Below, piece by piece: positions 16,444-25,071 of a stretch of DNA of 64,000 nucleotides (position 1 is its first letter; each line of letters starts with the position of its first letter). This DNA is from Niastella populi (GTDB taxonomy: Bacteria > Bacteroidota > Bacteroidia > Chitinophagales > Chitinophagaceae), in assembly GCF_002078015.1 (NCBI RefSeq), contig NZ_LWBP01000188.1, forward strand, positions 372,001-436,000. The letters run 5' to 3'. Position numbers and translations under genes: made by a program. A model generated the notes under the pieces. That model was not told the DNA's origin and did not search any database. It saw only the letters and a list, made by a program, of their open reading frames with translations.

Positions 16444-17460
16444 TTACCCTGGCCTATATTTACTCTCCTCAAATATTTTTTTCGGATCAGTATTCAACAG
16501 CTCATTCAGGGAAAGCTCAGGGTTTTTCGACATATATTTCTTCACTATCTGCCAGCCTGTGAAAATGCCGATAGCGCCGGGAGAACGATCGCCCAGTTCG
16601 GGTGTGTTGGGCGCTTCTTCAAGATAGCTTTTAATATGAACCGCCTCGCGGCTGTACAACAGGTTATTGGCAAGAAAGAAATTCCAGATCATTCCCTCGT
16701 TCTCATAACATCCCTTCAACTGCGCACCCGTATAACCGGTCTTCAATGTATCGTGGGTGTAGGGCAGAATTTTATCAAGCACATATAAACGTTTTCCCTT
16801 TTCAACCATTTGTTCAACCAGGGCAAGGCTGCCGCCTTTTTCAGGTGCAATGTCATTGATGATATTCTTCATGCAGTTAACCGCTATATAATCGGGTGTG
16901 AAGCGCCGTGAAATGTAAGCCGGAAAAACCGATTGGCCCATACTGCTGCTGTACAAAGAATATTGTTCACCCATGTGTAATTGAAGACCCACCGCCAGCG
17001 CATCGCGGGTAATGACATCGCTGAACCCTTCCATAGGCCCGATAAAGGTGATCAGTTGCACAGGCGGCTTATAGGCGGGGAAATAATATTTCACGAACTG
17101 CAGCCCTTTTTTAACGTCCTTTTCTATGGGCTTGAAATTGCGGAATACCTGGTCGGCAGAATCTTTAACCGTTTTGTAGTCGCCAATAAATTTTTTGATC
17201 AGTGCCTGCACGCGGGTACTGGTATCGCTTATACCGGGCAGTTCGAGAATATTGAACAAATAGTCGCCAAGAAAAAGTGGATACTTTTGCCCAAGTTGGT
17301 TAAGGGCGGCCATTACACGATTGGTATCTATGGCAAAAAAATCCTGTTCGAACCGTTTTACGGTAAGCTCTACCTTAATGTCCGACACGTCGGGAACGTT
17401 TTTGTCTTTACAGGAAAATAATGCGGCTACGATCAATAATACCAGTCCTGTTTGTTTCAT
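16444..17460 (-). CDS. gldB: Gliding motility lipoprotein GldB
   Basis: 338 aa. A signal peptide ends in LFSC (Cys17), predicting a lipoprotein. The start (KVELTVKRFEQDFFAID) and central blocks such as FPAYKPP and FIGPMEGFSD, plus the C-terminal SPGAIGIFTGWQIV region with a DUF2268-like feel, match GldB. In Flavobacterium, GldB is required for gliding; it is also kept in non-gliding Bacteroidota, so motility is not proven. It is alone here, not next to other gld genes. Confidence 0.85.
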   Translation of the reverse strand: MKQTGLVLLIVAALFSCKDKNVPDVSDIKVELTVKRFEQDFFAIDTNRVMAALNQLGQKYPLFLGDYLFNILELPGISDTSTRVQALIKKFIGDYKTVKDSADQVFRNFKPIEKDVKKGLQFVKYYFPAYKPPVQLITFIGPMEGFSDVITRDALAVGLQLHMGEQYSLYSSSMGQSVFPAYISRRFTPDYIAVNCMKNIINDIAPEKGGSLALVEQMVEKGKRLYVLDKILPYTHDTLKTGYTGAQLKGCYENEGMIWNFFLANNLLYSREAVHIKSYLEEAPNTPELGDRSPGAIGIFTGWQIVKKYMSKNPELSLNELLNTDPKKIFEESKYRPG

Positions 17461-17922
17461 TACAGAAAATTTATTTTAACGCTTTATGCTTAACGCGGAA
17501 CGCGCCATTTAAGTGTGCACTGCCTTTCGCTTCAGGGCGTTCTGCCGCGAAGATAAGGTTGAATTGCAGGAACTGTAAGACGCCGAACGCCGAACGCTTT
17601 ACGCGGAACGCCGAATGCAAAACGTGAATACAAATACAGCCAAAAGCCAAAGGCCAAAAGCTGAAGGCAAATACAGAATACAGCTATACGTGAAAACCAG
17701 GGGTATAAACGTTATGGCTACAGGCATCGTATTTTGCCAATCATGTTTTCCGTCTTTATGCTGCTTTTTCGCGAAGGTAAGTATTCCCGGCGGGCTGCAT
17801 ACACGGGTTGTGGCGTTAAGCCTTTAGCGTTAAGCGTTCAGCGTGCCTTCAGCCTTTTTCGCTTAAATTTGCCTTTACAGGAAAAAACGGGCATCGTTTT
17901 TTATTAAACCCAAAAGAATAAA
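17461..17922. repeat. Word-repeat region between gldB and nadE
   Basis: 462 nt without a gene. 17471-17625 repeats CGGAACGC, GCCGAACGC and GCTTTACGC; 17625-17685 switches to AAATACAGC, AAAGCCAAAGG and GCTGAAGGC. 17810-17860 has the complementary set (GCGTTAAGC, CTTTAGCG, GCGTTCAGCG). The outer arms can pair around a unique middle (about 17690-17805). The nadE -7 box lies at the right edge. Confidence 0.65.
17864..17871 (+). promoter_or_regulatory. -7 box of the nadE promoter
   Basis: TAAATTTG fits the Bacteroidota consensus TAnnTTTG exactly and lies 51 nt before the nadE ATG. A -33 TTTG is not obvious. Confidence 0.45.
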
Positions 17923-19638
17923 ATGAAAATTGCCATTGCGCAACAGAATTATCATATAGGGAATTTCGAAGATAATACCCGCAAAATAATGGGGGCCATT
18001 CAGTATGCAAAAAGCCGGAAGGCCGACCTGGTCATATTTTCCGAATTGAGCATATGTGGTTACCCGCCCCGCGACTTTCTCGAGTTCGACGATTTTATCA
18101 ATGAATGCTACAAAGCGATCGACATCATAAAAGAACAGGCCGATACCATTGGCGTAATTATCGGCAGTCCGCAAAGAAACCCATTGAAAGAAGGGAAAGA
18201 CCTGTTTAATGCAGCCTGGCTGTTATACGATAAAAAAGTGGTGGGCGTAGCGCACAAAACCCTGTTACCAAATTATGATGTGTTTGATGAGTATCGTTAT
18301 TTTGAACCCGGGTTCGAATGGAATGTGCTGGAATTTAAAGGAAAAAAAATAGCGTTAACGGTTTGTGAAGATATCTGGAACCTCGGCGATAATCCACTGT
18401 ACCGGCAATGCCCCATGGATGTGCTCATTAACCAGCAGCCCGATCTTATGGTAAATATCTCGGCCTCGCCGTTCGATTATGATCACGACCAGGACCGCGA
18501 AGAGATCGTTCGGGCCAATGTACTGAAATACGGGTTGCCCATGTTCTATTGCAATGCCATTGGCTCGCAAACCGAGATCGTATTTGACGGCGGCAGCCTG
18601 GTTATGGATGCCAACGGACAGATCGTGAAGGAGATGAAATACTTTGAAGAAGATTTTGCCATCGTGAACCTCGATGAAATTGAAGTACAAAAGGCAAAGC
18701 GCAAACCGTTGAAGGCCGTTCCCGAATTCGATAAGGATATGCGGGTAGGCAAGTTGGAAGATCCCGATAAGATCATTGAATACCTCACATCAGATGAAAA
18801 CATCGGGCAAATAAAAGAAGCGCTGATCCTTGGCATCAGGGATTACTTCAGGAAAATGGGCTTTACCAAAGCCATACTGGGTAGTTCGGGCGGAATTGAC
18901 AGCGCCGTTACCCAGGCATTGGCCACCCGCGCATTGGGCCGGGAGAACGTACGGGCTATCCTGATGCCTTCGCATTTTTCAACGGGGCATTCGGTTGCCG
19001 ATGCAGAGCTGTTGAGCAGGAATCTCGGCAATCCGTATGATATTGTTCCTATCAAGAACGTATATGATTCATTTCTGCAAACGCTGCAACCCATCTTCGG
19101 CGACCTGCCGTTCAGTTTGGCCGAAGAGAATCTGCAAAGCCGCACCCGCGGCAATCTGTTGATGGCCATTTCAAATAAGTTCGGTTATATTTTGCTCAAT
19201 ACTTCCAATAAAAGCGAGTTAAGTACCGGCTACGGTACTTTATATGGCGATATGGCCGGCGGCTTAAGCGTATTGGGTGATGTATATAAAATGCAGGTGT
19301 ATGCGCTGGCCGATTATCTTAACCGCAATGGGGAAATAATACCCGAGAACATTATTACCAAACCGCCATCTGCCGAGCTGCGGCCCGATCAGAAAGACAG
19401 CGACAGTTTACCCGATTACGCAATCCTCGATAAAGTGTTGTATCAATACATTGAAAAAAGAAAAGGTCCCAAAGAACTGATCGGGATGGGTATCGATGAA
19501 GCGTTGGTGCGCCGGGTGCTGAAACTGGTGAACAGCAATGAATATAAGCGAAACCAGTTCTGCCCTATCATTCGCGTTAGCTGTAAAGCATTTGGGGTAG
19601 GGCGCAGAGTGCCCATAGTGGGGAAGTATTTGTCGTAA
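17923..19638 (+). CDS. nadE: Glutamine-dependent NAD+ synthetase
   Basis: Amidates nicotinic acid adenine dinucleotide to NAD+ using ammonia released from glutamine. 571 aa. The N-terminal nitrilase-like glutaminase domain (1-260) shows the full triad Glu41 (FSELS), Lys112 (HKTLLPNYD) and Cys148 (TVCEDIW). The synthetase domain shows the PP-loop SGGIDSA (322-328), followed by NTSNKSE. Two-domain glutamine-dependent form, complete. It ends in a hairpin shared with the convergent lipoprotein gene. Confidence 0.96.
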   Translation: MKIAIAQQNYHIGNFEDNTRKIMGAIQYAKSRKADLVIFSELSICGYPPRDFLEFDDFINECYKAIDIIKEQADTIGVIIGSPQRNPLKEGKDLFNAAWLLYDKKVVGVAHKTLLPNYDVFDEYRYFEPGFEWNVLEFKGKKIALTVCEDIWNLGDNPLYRQCPMDVLINQQPDLMVNISASPFDYDHDQDREEIVRANVLKYGLPMFYCNAIGSQTEIVFDGGSLVMDANGQIVKEMKYFEEDFAIVNLDEIEVQKAKRKPLKAVPEFDKDMRVGKLEDPDKIIEYLTSDENIGQIKEALILGIRDYFRKMGFTKAILGSSGGIDSAVTQALATRALGRENVRAILMPSHFSTGHSVADAELLSRNLGNPYDIVPIKNVYDSFLQTLQPIFGDLPFSLAEENLQSRTRGNLLMAISNKFGYILLNTSNKSELSTGYGTLYGDMAGGLSVLGDVYKMQVYALADYLNRNGEIIPENIITKPPSAELRPDQKDSDSLPDYAILDKVLYQYIEKRKGPKELIGMGIDEALVRRVLKLVNSNEYKRNQFCPIIRVSCKAFGVGRRVPIVGKYLS

Positions 19639-19652
19639 CCGGCTTTCTGAAA

Positions 19653-19698
19653 AATAATAAGGTGGGCCATCCTGTAAAGGGTGACCCACCTTATTATT
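19653..19698. terminator. Shared terminator hairpin between convergent genes
   Basis: AATAATAAGGTGGG (19653-19666) pairs perfectly over 14 bp with CCCACCTTATTATT (19685-19698). It lies 15 nt after nadE and reaches the stop codon of the minus-strand lipoprotein gene. T-rich flanks on either strand allow bidirectional use. Confidence 0.75.
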
Positions 19699-20156
19699 TA
19701 TGGGTGTTTGAAAATAGCAATGATCTTCGTGTTGCTTGAACCGTCGAGCCTTTCGGAAGAACCTTCCAATGTAGTTTCGTTCAGTGTTTTAATTTTGATG
19801 AGTCTGCCATTAGTCACAATTTCGGTTTCATTATTCTGGAATGCCCATTGAAAGATTTCCGTTTCAGGATCGACCAGGCTGCATCTGTTTGTATTATCGC
19901 GGTCTGTGAGGGTGCCGTCGGTGTTATATTTGAAGGAATCGTCGAGTTGGCATTCTTCTAAATCGCTTTCTTCTTTTGAAAGCACACCATCGCCGTTATC
20001 GTCCCGGCCCTGATCAACATATACCCACACTTTTTCAGTTAAAAGTTCTGTACGGCTCTTTTCTTTTTCGGGGTCGTCTTTGTCTTTTTCGCAGGCGGTA
20101 AAGGAGGCGGAAACTAAAAGTAACAGCAGAAACGGGTGTTTAAATGGTCTGTACAT
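19698..20156 (-). CDS. Lipocalin-like lipoprotein with an EF-hand-like loop
   Basis: 152 aa. The signal peptide ends at SFTAC (Cys22), followed by a Lys/Asp/Glu-rich tether. The body (KVWVYVD, FKYNTDGTLTDRD, then a Trp-containing strand and a threonine-rich end) is that of small lipocalin-like Bacteroidota lipoproteins. The loop DDNGDGVLSKEE (about 52-63) looks like a calcium-binding EF-hand loop. The next gene upstream (20393-20875) is a diverged paralogue with the same plan. Predicted membrane-anchored; ligand unknown. Confidence 0.65.
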   Translation of the reverse strand: MYRPFKHPFLLLLLVSASFTACEKDKDDPEKEKSRTELLTEKVWVYVDQGRDDNGDGVLSKEESDLEECQLDDSFKYNTDGTLTDRDNTNRCSLVDPETEIFQWAFQNNETEIVTNGRLIKIKTLNETTLEGSSERLDGSSNTKIIAIFKHP

Positions 20157-20340
20157 ATTGGTTGATTTGTATTCTGTAGGGTTGAATTGTCGATAACAGG
20201 TACTGCAGATTTTTAAGATGCGATTGTTATCTTTTACCGGGCTGAAAAGTATAAATAAAAATGCCTGCTTTTTAGTACGGGCGGCATATAAAAATGTTAA
20301 TTGTAAAACCGGTGTTTCAGGTAAAGCACAACGTTAGTAA

Positions 20341-20377
20341 AATAAAAAAGCCTCTGCGAGAAACCGCGGAGGCTTTT
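20341..20377 (-). terminator. Terminator of the second lipocalin-like gene
   Basis: On the minus strand AAAAGCCTC pairs with GAGGCTTTT (20346-20354 with 20369-20377), extended by an inner GCG/CGC, then a T-rich run. Located 16 nt after the stop. Confidence 0.75.
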
Positions 20378-20392
20378 AATATTTATTTACAA

Positions 20393-20875
20393 TTAGTGTT
20401 TAAGGTCGAGCACCAGGGTAACATTGCCAACAAGCGGGAAACTAACATCTTTAATTACCCGCAGTCTGCTGGTGGTAATTTCGCCAACTTTGAAATCGCC
20501 GCTGATGCCGCTGCCGAAAATCTGATCGGGAGTGTACAGTACCGTACCATTTTCTTTGAACCACCACGTAAATGGTATGTTTTGAGGATCGCCGGCATCA
20601 CATTTAACAGCGCCCTCATTGAGTACGCCTGTACTGTCGCTTTGGAATGTAATGGTATTATCCGTTTCGCACTTTTGAGGTGCAAATTGGGAAGGTATGG
20701 GCGCATCGGGTTTACCATCACCTGTATTGTCAATGCCTATGGTATCATACTTCCAGCTGGAGCTGGTAATGAACTGAACCCTTTCTTTTGTTTGATCCTT
20801 GTCATCATCGTCCTTATCACAGCCATAAATGATGAAACCACCAACCGATAACAATGCAATTACATAATTTTTCAT
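20393..20875 (-). CDS. Lipocalin-like lipoprotein, paralogue of the downstream gene
   Basis: 160 aa. Lipobox IIYGC (Cys19) followed by an Asp/Lys-rich linker (DKDDDDKDQ). The body aligns by pattern with the neighbour: ITSSSWKYD versus LTEKVWVYV, then DNTGDGKPD, FQSDSTGVL, FTWWFKENG, and a closing strand. Two cysteines (in QKCET and VKCDAG) could form a disulfide. It has its own terminator, so the two genes are probably separate transcripts from a tandem duplication. No specific function can be given. Confidence 0.65.
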   Translation of the reverse strand: MKNYVIALLSVGGFIIYGCDKDDDDKDQTKERVQFITSSSWKYDTIGIDNTGDGKPDAPIPSQFAPQKCETDNTITFQSDSTGVLNEGAVKCDAGDPQNIPFTWWFKENGTVLYTPDQIFGSGISGDFKVGEITTSRLRVIKDVSFPLVGNVTLVLDLKH

Positions 20876-21140
20876 CGTAACAATTTTAAATTTAAGCCCC
20901 TGTGCAGGGGCCGGGTTAATAAGTATTGCTGTACAGTAGGCAAATTTTATTCCCTTTCCGTTGCTTCGGGGTTAAACAGTTGGTAATTTTCGCATAACTA
21001 TTAAATTGCCAAATTATTGTATGCTGCCAAACATGTTTATTTTATTGATTTTAGTGTTGTTTATACAAGTTGGCAAGCACTTTGCAAAGTATTGACGTAT
21101 TTTCATAACTGATTATCAATCTTCATTCTAAACCCCGTTT
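20876..21140. other. Divergent intergenic region upstream of the moxR operon
   Basis: 265 nt, no gene. A perfect palindrome ACTTTGCAAAGT is at 21079-21090, and TATTTTCA lies near 21108, a poor -7 match. The palindrome shares half-sites with the elements at 33467 and 34464, but with no spacer. Confidence 0.4.
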
Positions 21141-22142
21141 ATGCTATTAACAGCAGATGATATTCGGCAGCTCAATGAAAAAATACAGTATCAGAGCGCT
21201 TTTATCGACCGGCTTCGCGACGAAACAGCCAGGGTTATTATTGGTCAGCACCATATGTTAGACAGGCTTTTGATAGGCCTGCTGAGCAATGGGCACGTGC
21301 TGCTGGAAGGGGTACCCGGTTTGGCTAAAACCCTCACCATTAAATCGCTGGCCCAGGCCGTTAAAGCCAAATTCAGCCGTATTCAATTTACGCCCGACCT
21401 GTTACCGGCCGACGTAATCGGTACCATGATCTATCATCAGCAGAAGAATGAGTTTATAGTACGCAAGGGGCCTATTTTCGCCAATTTCGTACTGGCCGAT
21501 GAAATCAACCGCGCCCCGGCAAAAGTGCAAAGCGCCCTGCTGGAGGCCATGCAGGAACGCCAGGTAACCATCGGCGACACCACCCATAAGCTGGATGAAC
21601 CCTTCCTGGTACTGGCCACCCAGAACCCGCTGGAGCAGGAGGGAACCTATCCGTTACCCGAAGCGCAGCAGGACCGGTTTATTATGAAGGTGATCGTTGA
21701 TTACCCAACCAAGGAGGAAGAACAGATCATCATTCGACAGAATGTGCAGGGCGCCAAATCGCCTGAAGTGAGCCAGGTAGTGTCGATGCAGGAAATAACG
21801 CAGGCAAAGGATCTGGCCCGCCAGATCTATATGGACGAAAAAGTAGAGAATTATATCCTCGATATTGTATTTGCTACGCGCTTTCCCGATAAATACAAAC
21901 TGGAAAAATTAAAACCGTTGATCGCCTATGGCGGTTCGCCCCGCGCCAGCATTAACCTGGCCCTGGCCGCCAAAGCGCATGCCTTCCTGAACAAACGCGG
22001 TTTTGTGATTCCTGAAGACGTACGCAGCATCTCAAAAGACGTATTACGTCACCGGCTTGGCTTAACTTACGAGGCAGAAGCGGAAAACGTGAATGTGGAG
22101 AATATTATAGACGATATTTTGAGAGTCATTCAAGTTCCTTAA
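21141..22142 (+). CDS. MoxR-family AAA+ ATPase
   Basis: 333 aa. Walker A GVPGLAKT (near residues 54-61), Walker B/MoxR signature LADEINRAPAKVQSALLEAM, and sensor LATQNPLEQEGTYPLPEAQ are all present. MoxR ATPases act with von Willebrand factor A proteins as chaperone-like modules. It heads a plus-strand operon with DUF58, BatD-like and BatA genes, the standard Bacteroidota arrangement, and probably works with them at the inner membrane. Confidence 0.93.
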   Translation: MLLTADDIRQLNEKIQYQSAFIDRLRDETARVIIGQHHMLDRLLIGLLSNGHVLLEGVPGLAKTLTIKSLAQAVKAKFSRIQFTPDLLPADVIGTMIYHQQKNEFIVRKGPIFANFVLADEINRAPAKVQSALLEAMQERQVTIGDTTHKLDEPFLVLATQNPLEQEGTYPLPEAQQDRFIMKVIVDYPTKEEEQIIIRQNVQGAKSPEVSQVVSMQEITQAKDLARQIYMDEKVENYILDIVFATRFPDKYKLEKLKPLIAYGGSPRASINLALAAKAHAFLNKRGFVIPEDVRSISKDVLRHRLGLTYEAEAENVNVENIIDDILRVIQVP

Positions 22143-22217
22143 ACCAACAGGCAATAAGCATTGGTCAATAGACAAATAGTAAATTGCCCATTGCCTGTTG
22201 CCAATTGCCCATTGACT
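22143..22217. repeat. Inverted word repeat between moxR and the DUF58 gene
   Basis: CAACAGGCAAT (22145-22155) pairs with ATTGCCTGTTG (22190-22200); inner words ATTGGTCAATAG and ATTGCCCATTG repeat the theme. The vocabulary is shared with the tandem repeats at 49335-49435. It may form a stem in the operon mRNA. Confidence 0.6.
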
Positions 22218-23090
22218 ATGCTGACGACGGCTGAAATAATAAAAAAAGTTCGCGAACTGGAGATCAAAAGCAAAAAGATCACCCGCCACTTGTTTACGGG
22301 TGAATATCACAGCGCTTTTAAAGGGCGGGGCATGTTGTTCAAGGAAGTGCGCGAATACCAGGCCGGCGACGATATCAGGTTTATCGACTGGAACGTATCG
22401 GCCCGCTTTAACCATCCGTTCAGTAAAGTATTTGAAGAAGAACGCGAGTTGTCGGTAATGCTGATGGTTGATGTAAGCGCCAGTTCCTTATTCGGCACCA
22501 CGCAGGCCCGGAAAAAAGACCTGATCACCGAAGTGGCGGCCGTGCTGGCATTTTCGGCTATCAGCAACAATGATAAAGTGGGGGTACTTTTCTTCAGCGA
22601 TGTAATTGAAAAATTCATACCCCCAAAAAAAGGGCGCGATCATGGACTGTACATTGTACGCGAACTGCTTACCGCTGAACCGAAACACAAAGGCACGAGG
22701 CTCGGCACCGCATTGCAACGATTGAACAATACCGTTAAGCAGAACAGTATTGTGTTCCTGTTAAGCGATTTCCTTGACAATGATTTTGAGGACGGGTTGA
22801 AGGTGGCCGGCAAAAAACATGATGTGGTGGGCATGAAGGTGTACGATAGAATGGATATGCAGTTACCCGATGCCGGCCTGATGGAAGTGGAAGATGCGGA
22901 AACCGGCGCCCGCAACTGGATCGATACCAGCGACTATCTCGTACGGCAACAACATGAAGCCGCTTTTTTTAATCATACAAATTATTGTAAAAATATTTTT
23001 ACGCGGGCAGGCTGCGACCTCCTGCATTTACGCACCGGCGAAGATTATGTGAAAGTGCTGCAGAAGTTCTTTGTCGGGCGTAACCGGTAA
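22218..23090 (+). CDS. DUF58 domain protein (VWA-like)
   Basis: 290 aa from ATG at 22218; the frame runs further upstream, but that part is repeat sequence. The DUF58 signature is clear: YQAGDDIRFIDWNVSARFNHP, here split as YQAGDDIRFIDW and NVSARF near residues 50-70. A degenerate metal-ion-site region MLMVDVSASS follows (about 86-95). Partner of MoxR in the same operon; presumed cytoplasmic or membrane-associated. Function in Bacteroidota is linked to stress tolerance only in a few studied cases. Confidence 0.9.
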   Translation: MLTTAEIIKKVRELEIKSKKITRHLFTGEYHSAFKGRGMLFKEVREYQAGDDIRFIDWNVSARFNHPFSKVFEEERELSVMLMVDVSASSLFGTTQARKKDLITEVAAVLAFSAISNNDKVGVLFFSDVIEKFIPPKKGRDHGLYIVRELLTAEPKHKGTRLGTALQRLNNTVKQNSIVFLLSDFLDNDFEDGLKVAGKKHDVVGMKVYDRMDMQLPDAGLMEVEDAETGARNWIDTSDYLVRQQHEAAFFNHTNYCKNIFTRAGCDLLHLRTGEDYVKVLQKFFVGRNR

Positions 23091-23092
23091 TT

Positions 23093-23992
23093 ATGAAAAA
23101 CCCTATTCTTTATATTATCCTTATTGGTTGTTTAATAGCCAGTCCGGTTTATATGCAGGGCCAGGTGCTGGCCAAAGCATCGGTCAACCGCGATGAGATC
23201 CTTATTGGCGAACCCATTAAGCTAACCTTTGAAGTGCGCATTCCCATGGGCCGGTCGGTTACCTGGTTCAACCTCGATAGCATTCCCAGTTTTGAATTCA
23301 TAGAAAAAGGAAAAGTCGATACCGCAGACAATATCGATGGCAAACAATATCACCAGGAGCTGACCATAACCAGTTTCGATTCGGGTACGGTCATCATTCC
23401 GCCAATGACCATACAGGTAGATGGTAAAGACTATGCAACCGATTCCATACCGGTTGAAGTAAGCTATGCACAACTGGATATGTCGAAAGATTACCGCGAT
23501 ATAAAAGAAATTGTAGAAGTGCCCAAACCGGCCTGGATGGCCTTGATTCCGTGGATCCTGGGCGTGGTAACCTTACTGGCTGCAGGCGTAATTGTTTACC
23601 TGTTACGGAAACCAAAGCAACCGGTGCAGGCGCCGCAACCGGTTCAACCCCAGCTGAGCCCTTACGAGGAAGCACTGCAGGCGTTGGAAGATCTGCGAAA
23701 ACAGGGGCTGCAGAATGGAGAAGTAAAAACATATTACAGCAGGTTGAACGATATTCTGCGGGTGTTCATGTTCAAAAAACTGAAAATTGCCACGCTGGAA
23801 AAAACAAATGAAGAGCTGATAACGCAATTGCGGCAGGTGCCCATGGATAGGGAAAGTTTCAACCAGCTGGTGCGTGCTTTGCAGGTGGCCGATTTTGTTA
23901 AGTTTGCGCGCTACCAGCCAGATGCAACCGATAACGAAAATAATTTCGCCGTTATACAATCGGCTATCAAAACACTAAATAATATTTCCTGA
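23093..23992 (+). CDS. BatD-like membrane protein of the moxR operon
   Basis: 299 aa. Signal peptide (1-24), then a beta-rich periplasmic domain of the kind found at BatD N-termini (ASVNRDEILIGEPIKLTF), a transmembrane helix around 150-172, a proline/glutamine linker (PVQAPQPVQPQ) and a cytoplasmic helical domain. It starts 2 nt after the DUF58 stop, and BatA follows 3 nt after its own stop, so it is co-translated. Shorter than full BatD proteins; probably a scaffold for the MoxR-DUF58-BatA complex. Confidence 0.75.
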   Translation: MKNPILYIILIGCLIASPVYMQGQVLAKASVNRDEILIGEPIKLTFEVRIPMGRSVTWFNLDSIPSFEFIEKGKVDTADNIDGKQYHQELTITSFDSGTVIIPPMTIQVDGKDYATDSIPVEVSYAQLDMSKDYRDIKEIVEVPKPAWMALIPWILGVVTLLAAGVIVYLLRKPKQPVQAPQPVQPQLSPYEEALQALEDLRKQGLQNGEVKTYYSRLNDILRVFMFKKLKIATLEKTNEELITQLRQVPMDRESFNQLVRALQVADFVKFARYQPDATDNENNFAVIQSAIKTLNNIS

Positions 23993-23995
23993 CCC

Positions 23996-25003
23996 TTGCT
24001 GTACAATTGGTTTGAACATATAACATTTGCATATCCTGAAGTATTCGGATTGTTTGTTTTTGTACCGGCAATGCTATACTGGTACCTGAACAAATACGAC
24101 CGGCAGCAGGGCGCCGTGAAGGTATCGTCCCTGATGGTTTACCGCAAAAGCAGTTCCTGGAAAAGCACTTTCAGGCATGCGCCTTTTGTACTGCGGTTGC
24201 TGGCTGTAAGCAGTATCATAATGGCAATGGCCCGCCCGCAAACGCGCAACGATGAGGAATTGAAGAACGGCCGCGGTATCGATATCATCCTTTGCATGGA
24301 CGTGAGCGGCAGTATGCTGGCGCAGGACTTTTTGCCCGACCGCCTCGAAGCCTCCAAACAAATGGCGGCCGGCTTTGTGGATATGCGCCCCACCGATAGA
24401 ATAGGGGTGGTCATATTCTCCGGCGAAAGTTTTACCCTGGTGCCGCTGACCACCGATAAAGCTGTATTAAAAACCCAGATCTACAATATTCAACGCGGCC
24501 TGCTCGAAGATGGCACCGCCATCGGCGATGGGCTGGGGGTTAGTGTTGACCGGTTGAAGAACGTAAAAACAAAATCGAAGGTCATTATTTTGCTTACCGA
24601 TGGGGAAGACCAGGGCGGCCGCATCGACCCGCTGGCGGGTAAAGAACTGGCCAAAGCATATGGTGTGCGGGTGTATACCATTGGCGTAGGTTCAGAAGGG
24701 TATGCGCCGGTGCCTGTTCCCGATGCCGGCGGAGGTGTCACCACCCGGCAGCAAAAAGTGAATATCGATGAGAAACTGCTGCGGATGATCGCTACGGAAA
24801 CCGGTGGGCTGTATTTCAGGGCAAGGGACAATGAAAGCCTGAAACGCATTTATGCAGAGATCGACAAACTTGAAAAATCGCGCATTGAAGTTACTTCACT
24901 GAAACGCTATACCGAACGGTTCTTCCCCTTTGCATTTGCCGCCGCCGTGCTTTTACTGCTTGAAATATTTTTGCGGTATACATTATTTAAGAAGTTCCCG
25001 TAA
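23996..25003 (+). CDS. BatA-like von Willebrand factor A protein
   Basis: 335 aa from a TTG start at 23996, 3 nt after the previous stop; the first ATG (24071) would cut into the first membrane segment, so TTG is preferred. Helix (about 18-33), helix (about 60-80), VWA domain with metal-ion site DVSGS (about 101-105) and LTDGEDQGG (about 200), C-terminal transmembrane helix near 310-330. Standard BatA layout, exposing the VWA domain to the periplasm. No batB, batC or full batD follows. Confidence 0.9.
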   Translation: MLYNWFEHITFAYPEVFGLFVFVPAMLYWYLNKYDRQQGAVKVSSLMVYRKSSSWKSTFRHAPFVLRLLAVSSIIMAMARPQTRNDEELKNGRGIDIILCMDVSGSMLAQDFLPDRLEASKQMAAGFVDMRPTDRIGVVIFSGESFTLVPLTTDKAVLKTQIYNIQRGLLEDGTAIGDGLGVSVDRLKNVKTKSKVIILLTDGEDQGGRIDPLAGKELAKAYGVRVYTIGVGSEGYAPVPVPDAGGGVTTRQQKVNIDEKLLRMIATETGGLYFRARDNESLKRIYAEIDKLEKSRIEVTSLKRYTERFFPFAFAAAVLLLLEIFLRYTLFKKFP

Positions 25004-25008
25004 CGTAG

Positions 25009-25037
25009 GTGTGCCACACCTTCAAGGTGTGGCACAC
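25009..25037. repeat. 29-bp near-perfect palindrome between batA and rsgA
   Basis: GTGTGCCACACCTT and AAGGTGTGGCACAC are perfect 14-bp complements around a single C. No T-run follows on the plus strand, so it is not a classic terminator. Its GC-rich, self-complementary form is like REP-type extragenic palindromes. It would form a strong hairpin in mRNA between the two genes. Confidence 0.7.
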
Positions 25038-25071
25038 TTGGTATCAAAGGATACCGTACTTTTATGCCCGA

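Noticed and set aside
21079-21090. ACTTTGCAAAGT as a third copy of the exosortase operon operator
   Set aside because: Half-sites match, but the 5-bp spacer and the following GCTTTTTA are missing, so it is probably unrelated.
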